Positions 49,744 through 58,593 are shown, numbered from the stretch's first letter. The stretch is DNA of 64,000 nucleotides from Boudabousia liubingyangii (GCF_001907245.1 NZ_MQSU01000003.1:310001-374000), one strand, 5' to 3'. The notes: generated by a model from the letters alone, not told the origin. A program made the numbers and translations.

Positions 49744-49771
49744 GGTTAACACCTGCTGTGTGCCGTCGCCA
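49744..49771 (+). promoter_or_regulatory. Repeated phage leader element, copy C
   Basis: GGTTAACAC (49744-49752), 13 nt, TCGCCA (49766-49771), the same spacing as copies at 5005 and 10577. It lies 45 bp before the first gene of the recombinase operon. The downstream TAGGA part is not kept here. Confidence 0.6.
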
Positions 49772-49815
49772 AGTGGTGAACATTCATTGAATTTTGGCAC
49801 TGGAGGGCAGCACTG

Positions 49816-50241
49816 ATGAGGGAAGGTGTGAAACGCAAACTCACGTCGGCTGATAAGGCTCATATCGACGTTTTGGCTGGTGCGGGTGGTTCGTATGTGC
49901 GCGTTGCACAATGCCTGGGCTTGGACGCGGAGCTGGTACGTGGCTATTGCCGGCGGGCTTATCCCGACCTTGAGGTGGATAAGAACCTGGTGTTGTTAGG
50001 GGCCTATTGCCGTTATTGCGCGGCTCCTCTTGAAGGGATGCGTGCGGGGGCGTTGTTTTGCTGCCCATCTCACCGCCAGGCGTGGTGGCGCACCCACCAA
50101 GCACAGACTCGTGGCGGTGCGTGGCGTAAGTTCACCTGCCTGGGGTGCGGCAGTCGCTGCCGGGTTTATGGCAGGAGGGCGCGTAAGTACTGTTCGCACG
50201 CCTGCTATATCCGTCACCGTTTCGTTGAGGTGGCCTCATGA
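49816..50241 (+). CDS. Cys-rich (zinc-ribbon-like) small protein of the recombinase operon
   Basis: 141 residues from ATG 49816 (GGAGGG upstream). An N-terminal HTH-like part (TSADKAHIDVLAGAGGSYVRVAQCLG) is followed by two Cys clusters: YCRYCAAPLEG with FCCPSHRQAW, and FTCLGCGSRCRV with YCSHACYIRH. They probably bind zinc. It is the first gene of a coupled set leading to two serine recombinases, so it may be a recombination directionality factor or regulator. Family not recognised. Confidence 0.68.
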   Translation: MREGVKRKLTSADKAHIDVLAGAGGSYVRVAQCLGLDAELVRGYCRRAYPDLEVDKNLVLLGAYCRYCAAPLEGMRAGALFCCPSHRQAWWRTHQAQTRGGAWRKFTCLGCGSRCRVYGRRARKYCSHACYIRHRFVEVAS

Positions 50242-50489
50242 GCGCCGCCATGCCAGAGGCTTTGGCAGAGGCGCACTACCAAACAGTGTGGCATCACCTC
50301 GTTGCGCTTCACGCCCTGGGGGCACTGACGCCTGCGGATCTGCTGGCCGTGAAGGAGCGTGTAGACGAGGCGATCCCGGGGGCTTTTATTGCCTCTTTTC
50401 ATGCCGGCACTGCACTGGACTTATTTGGGGTTTCAAGTGAGTTATTAAGCCACATGGATACACCAGAACAACACGTGAAAGGAGCGTAA
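50238..50489 (+). CDS. Small helical protein of the recombinase operon
   Basis: 83 residues from ATG 50238, overlapping the previous stop (ATGA). Helical with HALGALTPADLLAVKERVDEA, resembling a SHOCT-like segment that often precedes serine recombinases in Gram-positive elements. Its stop overlaps the recombinase start by one base. Possibly an accessory factor for excision; function unknown. Confidence 0.65.
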   Translation: MSAAMPEALAEAHYQTVWHHLVALHALGALTPADLLAVKERVDEAIPGAFIASFHAGTALDLFGVSSELLSHMDTPEQHVKGA

Positions 50490-51784
50490 TGATGGCCCGT
50501 ATTGAACGCATCCGCCCACCCCTTCAAACTCCGCGCCGGGTGCGGGTGGCGGCTTATGCGCGTATCAGCGCACTGAACGAGCGTTCCCCGCATTCGCTGG
50601 CCGCCCAGGTCTCGTATTACATGCACCTGATTGAATCCACCCCGACCTGGCACTACGTTGGGGTCTTTGTCGATAACGGTAAAAGTGGTACTAACCAAAA
50701 CCGTGACGGCTTCCAGGACCTGATGGCCGCTTGTAGAGCTGGTGAGGTTGATCTGGTTTTGACCAAGTCGATCTCGCGTCTGGGGCGTAATACGGTGGAC
50801 GTGCTGGCGACCTGCCGTGAACTGAGCGCTTTGGGGGTGGAAGTTCGGTTCGAACGCGAAAACATTTCCACGGCCACTACCGACGGGGAACTACTCCTAA
50901 CCCTCCTGGCGTCTTTCGCCCAGGGTGAGTCTGAGGCTAATAGTGAGGCGGTCAAGTGGTCGATCCGTCGTAACTATGAGCAGGGTAAGCCTAATAGCCA
51001 CTACTTGTACGGGTATGACTGGGATGGCACCCAGTTCCATATCAATCCGCGCGAGGCACCCATCGTGCGGCGGGTCTTTACCTCCTACCTTGAAGGTATC
51101 TCCCCAGACAAACTAGCCGACCAGCTCTACCGTGAGGGCATACGGGGCAAACGAGGGAAAAAGATTGATGCGATGGTCATCCGCCGGATGCTCGAAAACG
51201 AACGCTACATGGGCGATACGCTCATGCAAAAACACTACCTCGACGGCATCCGTGGCCCCCAGCGCACTAACAAAGGCGAACTCCCCAAGTATTACGCTAA
51301 AGACACGCACCCGCCCATCATCGACCGGGATACTTTCAAGGCAGTGCAGGCTGAGATTCAGCGTCGGCGCACCCTGGGTAAAGGCGCAGTCCCATCCCTC
51401 AACACCGGTTGCTTTACCGGGAGGGTGATTTGTGGCGAGTGCGGCAAAGCGTTTCACCGTAAAACCAAGTACACCCAGGGCGGCTCGTACAAAGTGTGGA
51501 AATGCTGGTCCGCCTGCCTGGGGAAAGGTAACCCTTGTAAGGCTCCCACCATCCGTGAGGCCCACCTGCATGCCGCTACCATTCACGCCCTCCAGATTGA
51601 AACCTTTAGTGAGGGGGTGGTGTGGGAACAGATCCAACACATCACGGTTGATACCCAGACTGCAACGCTGCACTTCCACCTACAAAGCGGCACGACCGTA
51701 CAGGTGAGCCTCGCCCAAGCCAAACAACTAGCCGAAAACCACAAAGAAGAAAACACGACACCTGATGGAGGGGTGTTTAAGTGA
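50489..51784 (+). CDS. Large serine recombinase 1
   Basis: 431 residues from ATG 50489 (GAAAGGAGC upstream). The catalytic domain (about 10-155) contains VRVAAYARISALNE, with the active-site Ser in the ARIS motif, plus SISRLGRNTVDVL and a GESEANSEAVKWSI helix. A Recombinase domain follows (RRMLENERYMGDT), then a zinc ribbon (CGECGKAFHRKTK, then CW, CK). It lacks the long coiled coil of recombinase 2. Overlaps the next gene by 4 bp. With recombinase 2 it is likely to integrate and excise the prophage. Confidence 0.92.
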   Translation: MMARIERIRPPLQTPRRVRVAAYARISALNERSPHSLAAQVSYYMHLIESTPTWHYVGVFVDNGKSGTNQNRDGFQDLMAACRAGEVDLVLTKSISRLGRNTVDVLATCRELSALGVEVRFERENISTATTDGELLLTLLASFAQGESEANSEAVKWSIRRNYEQGKPNSHYLYGYDWDGTQFHINPREAPIVRRVFTSYLEGISPDKLADQLYREGIRGKRGKKIDAMVIRRMLENERYMGDTLMQKHYLDGIRGPQRTNKGELPKYYAKDTHPPIIDRDTFKAVQAEIQRRRTLGKGAVPSLNTGCFTGRVICGECGKAFHRKTKYTQGGSYKVWKCWSACLGKGNPCKAPTIREAHLHAATIHALQIETFSEGVVWEQIQHITVDTQTATLHFHLQSGTTVQVSLAQAKQLAENHKEENTTPDGGVFK

Positions 51785-53361
51785 GTCCGACTGTTACCAA
51801 GATTCCTGCCACGCGCGCCCTGCACACTGGCAAACCCTTGAGTGCTACCGCTTTGAAGCGGGTGGCGGGGTATGCGCGTGTGTCAACCGATAATGAAGAC
51901 CAGGTCTCGAGTTATCAGGCGCAGGTGGATTACTACACCACCTATATCACCGACCATCCGGGCTGGGAACTGGTCAAGGTCTACACCGATGAAGGCATCA
52001 CCGGCACCTCCACAGCGAAACGTGCAGGCTTTCAAACCATGGTTGCTGACGCCCTGGCGGGCAAGATTGACCTGATTGTCACCAAGAGCGTCTCACGCTT
52101 CGCCCGTAACACCGTCGACTCCCTGACCACCGTGCGCAAGCTCAAAGACAAAGGCGTTGAGGTCTACTTTCAGCGTGAGAATATTTGGACTCTGGATTCC
52201 AAGGGTGAACTGCTCATCACCATCATGTCCTCCCTAGCTCAGGAAGAAGCCCGCTCCATTAGCGAGAACGTGACTTGGGGGCATAGGAAACGCTTTGCCG
52301 ATGGGAAGGTGACGATGCCGTTTGGGTCCTTCTTGGGATATGACCGTGGTGAGGATGGTCAGCCGGTTATCAACGAGGAACAAGCCAAAACGGTGCGTGA
52401 AATCTACTCACTGTTCCTGGAAGGAAAATCCCTACGTGAGATCGCCCGGATACTTACCGAGCGGGGCAGGCTGACTGCCCGAGGTAAAACCCAGTGGTCA
52501 CGCACCGCTGTGCGCTCCATCTTGACTAACGAACGCTACAAGGGTGACGCGCTACTACAAAAGACCTATACCAAGGATTTCTTAACCAAGGAACTGGTGA
52601 AGAATAACGGTGAAGTTCCCCAGTACTATGTGACTGGTTCACATGAGGCGATTATCGACCCGCTCGTATGGGACTTCGTCCAAACCCAACTGGCACAAAG
52701 CAAGGGGCGGCGTTCACGCAAACACGTCTTATCCCACAGTATTGTCTGTGGTCAGTGTGGGGCGTTCTTCACCCCTAAGACCTGGCATGCGGGGACGAAG
52801 AACGAAAAACGCATCTGGCGCTGCTCAGCGAAATATGAGCAGCACACCCACTGCACAACCAGGCATTACACCACAGACCAGATCGAGAAAGCCTTCGAAA
52901 CCGCCCTAGCCACCATGCTCCACGCCAACGGCAAAGACCCCCTGACACTGGTGGAGCAGGTAAGCGCTGACCTGTTCGATACCAGCGGGCTGGAAGCCGA
53001 AGTCGAAATCGCCTGGGCCGTTCTCAACGCGGCAAGCCAGGCACTAGCCGACCTGGTAGAAAAAGGAGCGAACGCCACCCTCACGGCAGGGGAGTACGAC
53101 CAGAAGTATGCGGCCGCCACCTGCGCCTATGACCAGGCGCAAGCCAAACACTCCCAACTCCAAGAACAAGTCAACGAGATCCGGGAACGTAAAACCCGGT
53201 ACGACTTCTACCGCCGAAGCCTCACTGACCTTACACAAGAGCAGGTGACCTTCACACCTCTCCTGTTCCACACACTCATCGACCACGCCACCGCCCAACC
53301 AGATGGGCAAATCCGATTCACTTTCCGAGATGGGAAACTATCTCATGCACTCACATGCTGA
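51781..53361 (+). CDS. Large serine recombinase 2
   Basis: 526 residues from GTG 51781. KRVAGYARVSTDNEDQVSSY carries the catalytic Ser; RAGFQTMVADALAGKIDLIV and KSVSRFARNTVD complete the resolvase domain. The Recombinase domain (about 195-300) is followed by a zinc ribbon (CGQCGAFFTPK with WRCS, C) and a coiled coil (about 390-470) that controls synapsis. Last phage gene; attR should lie within the next ~90 bp. Why two recombinases are needed is not clear from sequence. Confidence 0.93.
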   Translation: MSPTVTKIPATRALHTGKPLSATALKRVAGYARVSTDNEDQVSSYQAQVDYYTTYITDHPGWELVKVYTDEGITGTSTAKRAGFQTMVADALAGKIDLIVTKSVSRFARNTVDSLTTVRKLKDKGVEVYFQRENIWTLDSKGELLITIMSSLAQEEARSISENVTWGHRKRFADGKVTMPFGSFLGYDRGEDGQPVINEEQAKTVREIYSLFLEGKSLREIARILTERGRLTARGKTQWSRTAVRSILTNERYKGDALLQKTYTKDFLTKELVKNNGEVPQYYVTGSHEAIIDPLVWDFVQTQLAQSKGRRSRKHVLSHSIVCGQCGAFFTPKTWHAGTKNEKRIWRCSAKYEQHTHCTTRHYTTDQIEKAFETALATMLHANGKDPLTLVEQVSADLFDTSGLEAEVEIAWAVLNAASQALADLVEKGANATLTAGEYDQKYAAATCAYDQAQAKHSQLQEQVNEIRERKTRYDFYRRSLTDLTQEQVTFTPLLFHTLIDHATAQPDGQIRFTFRDGKLSHALTC

Positions 53362-53449
53362 CAGTGATGATTTAGGCCAGTATTCGAAGTGCAGACCCCT
53401 TAGACCATGCTATTATGTATTGCAAGATACTAGGTGAGGCAAGGAGAGT
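53362..53449 (+). promoter_or_regulatory. Right phage-chromosome junction with PadR promoter/operator
   Basis: TATTAT (53411-53416) could be the -10 box, followed at once by the dyad GTAT-TGCAAG-ATAC (53417-53430), a PadR-like operator size and position, 20 bp before the padR-type gene. The prophage end must lie close by, but no core shared with the left end could be identified. Confidence 0.5.
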
Positions 53450-53785
53450 GTGGTGGCTGAATCTCAGTTGCGTAAGGGAGCAGTAGAACTGATTGTTCTT
53501 GGTCTGCTAGATTCGTGCGCCTCATATGGGGGGCAGCTTTTAGAGCGTCTAACTCAAGAGGCTGGTATTGAAGTCTCTTCAGGAACTCTTTATCCGCTAC
53601 TTTCTAGGCTTCGTAAATCTGGTCTTGTTGATACTTCTTGGGAAGAATCTCCCGTTGGTCCGCCTAGAAAAATCTACAAACTTACTCGTTTGGGGCGAGA
53701 GCGTTTGATTCAGATGAAACAGGAATGGGATTTGCTTGCTTTGGCAGTGACGCAAGTGACGAGTAAAGAAGGGGCAGAGCGATGA
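53450..53785 (+). CDS. PadR-family transcriptional regulator
   Basis: 111 residues from GTG 53450 or 53453 (AAGGAGAG upstream). KGAVELIVLGLLDSCASYGGQLLERL and the wing VSSGTLYPLLSRLRKSGLVD, then GPPRKIYKLTRLGRERL, are classic PadR winged-helix elements. It probably represses the downstream five-gene operon, responding to a ligand or membrane-active compound exported by the ABC transporter. The next gene overlaps by 4 bp. Confidence 0.92.
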   Translation: MVAESQLRKGAVELIVLGLLDSCASYGGQLLERLTQEAGIEVSSGTLYPLLSRLRKSGLVDTSWEESPVGPPRKIYKLTRLGRERLIQMKQEWDLLALAVTQVTSKEGAER

Positions 53786-54477
53786 AGTGGTTTGGTAAGG
53801 ATGATGACGGTTGCATCAGGGTGGCAGGTTTGCCTGTGTCAGATGTGTGGCGAGGCGACACTGAGGCACTCTTGGATGGATTTGAACCGGAAAATCCTAG
53901 TTTGTTAGTTCCTCGCAAGTATGGGCTTGGTTGGAGCCTAAACGTGGGGGCAGTGGCAGTAAAGGCTGGGTGGATTCGTCCTGATGATTCCTTGCCCGAT
54001 TTGGCTGACCACGTTCCCGTCAGTCTTCGAAAAGCAATCAGTGTCGCACCATTGATTGGTGGGATGCTAACTGTTGGCCTGTCGGTACTCGTCGCCCAGA
54101 AGAAAAATGTTGCGATCAAGTGGTCCCTATTCGGCATGCCGACAAAGTTTTCCAGGGGTTCAAAGGCTGCGCTCCCGCCAGTGTTGCTCAATGCGGCTGT
54201 GGCACTGTTACCACGACTTACTTCCCAAAAGGCCCCACTGTCACAAACGGCGGTTGATATCAGTGCTCGTGCAGAGGTATTGGGGGTGCAGACGATGTCG
54301 GTTGCAACCTTGCTTGCTGCTTCTCGTTCCGCTAGGCAGCCAGCGAAACGTCAACTTCTGGCTATCGCCGCACCATTATTTTGGCCGATTGTCTCGGGTG
54401 GAATACAGATCGCCTGCGTTAAAACCGCCCTGTCAAATATCGAGGCGGAACTACAAAACACACACGAAGAAAGGTAA
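53782..54477 (+). CDS. DUF5808-like membrane protein
   Basis: 231 residues. LLVPRKYGLGWSLNVGAVAVKAGW resembles the DUF5808 pattern (V-P-K/R-x-x-G-x-G-W-x-x-N). Later come a membrane stretch (SVAPLIGGMLTVGLSVLVA) and a C-terminal hydrophobic segment (LLAIAAPLFWPIVSGGIQIACV). It belongs to the PadR operon. Possibly a sensor or accessory for the transporter; function unknown. Confidence 0.65.
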   Translation: MKWFGKDDDGCIRVAGLPVSDVWRGDTEALLDGFEPENPSLLVPRKYGLGWSLNVGAVAVKAGWIRPDDSLPDLADHVPVSLRKAISVAPLIGGMLTVGLSVLVAQKKNVAIKWSLFGMPTKFSRGSKAALPPVLLNAAVALLPRLTSQKAPLSQTAVDISARAEVLGVQTMSVATLLAASRSARQPAKRQLLAIAAPLFWPIVSGGIQIACVKTALSNIEAELQNTHEER

Positions 54478-54484
54478 GTGAACC

Positions 54485-54814
54485 ATGAATGGCATCGATT
54501 CCTTGATGAACCTGCCTACGAGCGTCCAAGTAGTTCTCGGTTTTCTGATCGCCTGTCAACTGATCGCGATGGTCTGGGCCCTCATCCGACTACTAGGCGA
54601 TAAACGCGAACGTATCGCGGGACTTCCTAGGTTACTTTGGCTAGCCATTATTCTGTTGGGACAACTGATAGGCCCAGTGGTTTTCCTTGTAATGCAGACT
54701 CGAGAACACCGTGCGATTGCCGAGCAAGATCGCTTCCAGCAAGCCCGACAGCAAACGAAAAACAACACGGGTAAAGATGCCGGGGCTGTTATCTCGGACT
54801 TGTACAGGGAGTGA
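54485..54814 (+). CDS. PLDc_N-domain membrane protein
   Basis: 109 residues from ATG 54485. Two membrane helices (VQVVLGFLIACQLIAMVWALI; LLWLAIILLGQLIGPVVFLV) with the PLDc_N form (LxxLLxD then LPxxxWxxIILLGxxIGPVxFL). In full-length cardiolipin synthases this segment precedes the PLD domains; stand-alone versions are common beside ABC-2 transporters in actinobacteria and Firmicutes, as here. Confidence 0.82.
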   Translation: MNGIDSLMNLPTSVQVVLGFLIACQLIAMVWALIRLLGDKRERIAGLPRLLWLAIILLGQLIGPVVFLVMQTREHRAIAEQDRFQQARQQTKNNTGKDAGAVISDLYRE

Positions 54815-54820
54815 ACCTTC

Positions 54821-55654
54821 ATGGAATGGGCGGTGACAACGACGAACCTATGCAAAACCTATGGCAGTCATCAGGTGCTAAAGGATGTAAATCTTTGCGT
54901 GCCTCAAGGGGCTGTCTATGGGTTTGTGGGTGCAAATGGGGCGGGAAAAACCACCACAATCCGGATCCTCTTGGGCCTTGCTGCAGCAAGTAGTGGGCAA
55001 GCTACTGTACTTGGCGCTCCTCGTGGCACATTGCCACCCACTCCAGTCAAAGGGGTCTCATATCTGCCAGATGTGCCCAACATCAGTCCGTGGCTAGGGG
55101 CCAAAGACGCCCTCATCACCATAGCCCAGCTCGACGCCGTACCTTCAGATCTGGCCTCGAAAAGAGCAAGTGATCTTCTCGATCTCGTAGGACTCAAGCA
55201 TGCTCCCGGGAAAGTTGGCGCTTTCTCAAGAGGGATGAAACAACGATTGGGAATAGCAGCAGCGCTCATCACTGCCCCGAAACTATTGATCCTCGATGAG
55301 CCAACTAGTGCACTAGACCCCATGGGTCGTGCTGATGTTCTGGCCATTATTAAGGGGCTTAAAGGGCAGGCCACCATCATGTTTTCCTCACACATTTTGG
55401 CAGATGTCGAAAAAGTATCGACTCACCTAGGGCTGCTCCATAAAGGAAAACTCCTAGCGCAAGGATCAATTGAGGAACTCCTAGAGGCAGGAGATAATCC
55501 CCAAACACATTTTTCGCTCAGTGTCGGGAAGAACCACGCCGATCAAATAGTCGAGGTCATCCGGACGATTGACCCGCAAGCACGCATCGAACCTCAGCAT
55601 CAAGGATTAGAGCGTTTCTATGAAAACCTCACCACTCAAGGGGAGGAGAAATAA
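54821..55654 (+). CDS. ABC-2 transporter ATPase
   Basis: 277 residues. Walker A GFVGANGAGKTTTIRI, signature FSRGMKQRLGIAAAL, Walker B KLLILDEPTSALDP, H-loop SSHILADVEKV, with a ~60-residue C-terminal extension. Of the BcrA/CcmA-like drug or lantibiotic export class. Its end overlaps the permease start by one base. Confidence 0.93.
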   Translation: MEWAVTTTNLCKTYGSHQVLKDVNLCVPQGAVYGFVGANGAGKTTTIRILLGLAAASSGQATVLGAPRGTLPPTPVKGVSYLPDVPNISPWLGAKDALITIAQLDAVPSDLASKRASDLLDLVGLKHAPGKVGAFSRGMKQRLGIAAALITAPKLLILDEPTSALDPMGRADVLAIIKGLKGQATIMFSSHILADVEKVSTHLGLLHKGKLLAQGSIEELLEAGDNPQTHFSLSVGKNHADQIVEVIRTIDPQARIEPQHQGLERFYENLTTQGEEK

Positions 55655-56436
55655 TGCCGTCAACACAAGTTCTACCCATCTGGCGATATCACGCCGTTAG
55701 ACAACTTCGTTCAACCAGCACTTGGATCATGATCATTATCATCCTGGTCATGGCGGGCACGCAGGGGCTGGTCACCGATCACATGCCTCAAATTATGAAA
55801 AGCCTAGCCGGACCAGAAATGAGTCAAATGCTGGCATCGACGATGCCCGAACCGTCATGGCAGCAAGCCTATGCGGGATGGATGAAAAACCTGGCTCAAA
55901 TCATCACGCTCGCTCTAATCACCATCAACGCAATTGGCTATGCGACACTGACTAATAACGGTGATATTCCCTTTATCTTGACTAAAAACGTCAAGCGTTC
56001 CATCTACCTAACCACCGGCACAATCACTACCTGGTGCGCCAGTTTGGTCTACGCAGTACTTGGGGCAACACTTACCTGGATTGGCACCATGCTGATATTC
56101 CCTAGAGCACCGTATCTACCTGTGTTCTTAGCAAGCCTTGTCTGGGCACTCGAAATGATGCTTATCAGTGCATTCCAACTATTCGCTGCAACATTCAAAC
56201 AAGGGATCGGTGGACCACTGTTAGCAGGAATGGGATTCTACCTACTGATTTCTATCGCTGGAGTCTTTGAAAAAATCGCGACCTACACCCCGCTAGGGCT
56301 ATCACGACTGAGCAACCAAATCTCAGAGCAACAATCAGTAAACAACTGGTTCATCCCAGTGGGAAGTGCACTACTGCTTCTATCCGTGATGTTTCTGCTG
56401 AGTATCCATCGATTCAACCGCAAAGAACTTAGCTAA
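55654..56436 (+). CDS. ABC-2 transporter permease
   Basis: 260 residues with six membrane helices (for example TWIMIIIILVMAGTQGLVT, IITLALITINAIGYATL, TTWCASLVYAVLGATLTWIG, LLAGMGFYLLISIAGVF, SALLLLSVMFLLSI). Pairs with the ATPase at 54821; likely efflux of a peptide or drug under PadR control. End of the operon. Confidence 0.9.
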   Translation: MPSTQVLPIWRYHAVRQLRSTSTWIMIIIILVMAGTQGLVTDHMPQIMKSLAGPEMSQMLASTMPEPSWQQAYAGWMKNLAQIITLALITINAIGYATLTNNGDIPFILTKNVKRSIYLTTGTITTWCASLVYAVLGATLTWIGTMLIFPRAPYLPVFLASLVWALEMMLISAFQLFAATFKQGIGGPLLAGMGFYLLISIAGVFEKIATYTPLGLSRLSNQISEQQSVNNWFIPVGSALLLLSVMFLLSIHRFNRKELS

Positions 56437-56476
56437 ACTCTCGAGGTAACTACTCCCAGTTAGTTTCTAGCTGCCG

Positions 56477-56532
56477 CATCCAATTCAGCACCAAAACGTC
56501 CAGTTCAGCCGAAAAACATCCAGTTTTCACCC
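56477..56532. repeat. Three tandem 20-bp imperfect repeats
   Basis: Units at 56477-56496, 56497-56516 and 56517-56532 share CRTCCARTTCAGC followed by an A-rich end; the third is partial and more diverged. They lie in the 300-bp gap between the PadR operon and the cardiolipin synthase gene. Could be regulator-binding iterons or an old mobile-element end. The rest of the gap (56533-56727) shows no gene. Confidence 0.5.
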
Positions 56533-56727
56533 ACGCAGCACCCTAAGCGTTTTGGTGTATCCGTTTGGATAGAGAAGTATCAGCGAAAAAGCCGCTCAAA
56601 CATTGACAAAAGTCAAGTTTGGGTGGTTTTTCTTTTTGGTGGGGCAGGGTGACTTTGCCTCTAAAGCGTCCCCATTTTCCGAATTATCGAAAAGTGAGGA
56701 CTGGTATTTTCCCTTTTCATGACCTTG

Positions 56728-56740
56728 TATAATCCAGATT
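56728..56740 (+). promoter_or_regulatory. TATAAT box placed for a leaderless cardiolipin synthase mRNA
   Basis: Perfect TATAAT at 56728-56733, only 7 bp before ATG 56741, with no ribosome site between. The expected start of transcription coincides with the ATG, so the mRNA is probably leaderless, which is common in actinobacteria. No convincing -35 box is seen. Confidence 0.55.
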
Positions 56741-58429
56741 ATGGAAGCTGAAAATCAGAGCAACGCTGAGCGTAGCCTTTTAGTGAACCCGCCCGAAGAG
56801 TTCAAAAATTACCTCAAAAAATCCCACAAATTTACCCCTGATTACCGAATGAGCGGGAATGGGATAATCAAACTTGGCGTTGTTGCCATCTTCGTACTCC
56901 TTGAATTTTCGGCTCTACTCTGGCTAGTCCACACCCTCCGCGCCGGGGGCTTTGCTCTATACATCGCCCTAGAGCTACTAGGACTTTTCATCATCCTGTT
57001 TGACCTACAAAAAGATCGCTCCCCATCCTTCCGCTACGCCTGGATGCTTATTTTGTTGCTCCTGCCCGGCTTGGGAGTACTGTTCTATTTGTTGTGGGGC
57101 AGAAGCCGACCACTGCGCAAGAATTTTGCTGCCTTGCAGGCGTGCCGTACCCAGACCAATGAGCTGCTAGAGACAGCTAGCCCTTCAAAGGCACTTGTTC
57201 AAGGCTCGCTTGACTCGCTTCCCATAAGCGATGCTTTCCGTCGGGATTTAACCTATCTAAAGGGCTTCGGCCATCTTGCATACGAGGATACCCGCGTAGA
57301 GTACTTTCCTTCTGGGGAAGAGTGGTTCGTTTCCCTGTTCAAGGATATTGCTGCCGCAAAAGATACGATTTTGCTGGAGTATTACATTATTGCTGACGGG
57401 TATATCTGGGCTGAATTGAAGCGTCTGCTGATTCAAAAAGCCAGAGAAGGCGTCAAAGTATTCCTGCTTTACGATGACCTAGGATGCGTGACCAATACTC
57501 GGCGTGATATTCGCCAGGAGCTGGCCAGCGAAGGCATCCACGCGGTCGCTTTTAACCCGGTTTTTAGATCGCTATCGCGCTTGTACATCACCTACCGTAC
57601 ACACCAGAAAATTGCCGTTATCGATGGGAACATCGGTTACACGGGTGGGTGCAATATTGGTGACGAATACGCCAACCTATACGACCCCTTAGGGTATTGG
57701 AAAGATGTCGCAGTGCGTTTAGAGGGACCTGGCGTACAGGGTCTGAGCGCGATCTTCCTTGAGATGTGGGCATCCGAGCAACCCGATACCACTCCGGATA
57801 CCGCACTCTTGTTTGGACAGGCAAGGGCCGAGGAAGAAGCTTCTGCCACCGCCGAGCTTACGTCCACGGCCACGAACCAGGGACTGGTAATTCCTTTTGC
57901 TGACGGACCAGTTTTCACTCCGGATAATCCCGCAGAAACGCTCTATCGTCAGCTGTTGAATACCGCCACAGAGCGGGTCTGGATGATGTCGCCGTTCTTG
58001 ATTGTGGAGGACTCACTACTTCAAGCCATGTCGCTGGCGGTCAACAGTGGAGTTGACGTGCGATTGCTGGTTCCCAAACGGGCCGATTCTTGGGTGGTAG
58101 GTAACGTGACGCGCTATAACTATGGGCAGATCCTAGAGCGGGGAGTAAGAATCTTCGAATACTCCCCGGGATATGTGCATGCGAAAACCTTCTTAGCGGA
58201 TGATGATCGGGTGATTACCGGCAGTATCAATCTAGACTTCCGTTCACTTAATATTCAGTTCGAGGATGGCTGCTACATTTACCGAAATCCGGTCATAAAT
58301 GAGATTGCTGACGATTTCGAAAAGTGTTTTGCTCAGAGTGAGGAAGTCACTTTTGAGCAGTGGAAACGGCGCCCCTGGATAAACAAAGCCGCCCAGGGCG
58401 TCTTAAAGTTCTTCGCTCCGCTGCTCTAG
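56741..58429 (+). CDS. cls: Cardiolipin synthase
   Basis: 562 residues. Two N-terminal membrane helices (LGVVAIFVLLEFSALLWLVH; LELLGLFIILFDLQ and a third MLILLLLPGLGVLFYLLWG) followed by two PLD phosphodiesterase motifs: YRTHQKIAVIDGNIGYTGG and YVHAKTFLADDDRVITGSINLDFRS (HxKxxxxD twice). It joins two phosphatidylglycerols to cardiolipin in the membrane. A ~60-residue insert (about 355-390) between the PLD halves is longer than usual. Confidence 0.95.
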   Translation: MEAENQSNAERSLLVNPPEEFKNYLKKSHKFTPDYRMSGNGIIKLGVVAIFVLLEFSALLWLVHTLRAGGFALYIALELLGLFIILFDLQKDRSPSFRYAWMLILLLLPGLGVLFYLLWGRSRPLRKNFAALQACRTQTNELLETASPSKALVQGSLDSLPISDAFRRDLTYLKGFGHLAYEDTRVEYFPSGEEWFVSLFKDIAAAKDTILLEYYIIADGYIWAELKRLLIQKAREGVKVFLLYDDLGCVTNTRRDIRQELASEGIHAVAFNPVFRSLSRLYITYRTHQKIAVIDGNIGYTGGCNIGDEYANLYDPLGYWKDVAVRLEGPGVQGLSAIFLEMWASEQPDTTPDTALLFGQARAEEEASATAELTSTATNQGLVIPFADGPVFTPDNPAETLYRQLLNTATERVWMMSPFLIVEDSLLQAMSLAVNSGVDVRLLVPKRADSWVVGNVTRYNYGQILERGVRIFEYSPGYVHAKTFLADDDRVITGSINLDFRSLNIQFEDGCYIYRNPVINEIADDFEKCFAQSEEVTFEQWKRRPWINKAAQGVLKFFAPLL

Positions 58430-58553
58430 TTAGAAGCTTGGCTCGTTAAGGGGGTCACGTTAAAGTCGGTTTTACTCTCACTGGACAACAAAGGGAATAA
58501 AGTATCGGTCCTAAAATAAGCGCAAACCTACTTGGTGAATGCCATAACAAAAA

Positions 58554-58590
58554 GAGTGGGTGGCACTTTGTTGGTGCCACCCACAACAAT
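58554..58590 (-). terminator. Terminator of the reverse-strand membrane protein gene
   Basis: GTGGGTGGCAC (58556-58566) and its exact reverse complement (58574-58584) form an 11-bp stem with a 7-nt loop. On the minus strand it is followed by a T-rich run (complement of the A-run at 58548-58553). It directly follows the gene ending at 58594. Confidence 0.85.
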
Positions 58591-58593
58591 GAT

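Noticed and set aside
2492-53449. Shared attL/attR core at the prophage ends
   Set aside because: Serine integrase cores can be 2-3 bp, and no longer match between 2.26-2.55 kb and 53.36-53.45 kb was found by eye, so exact boundaries are not given.
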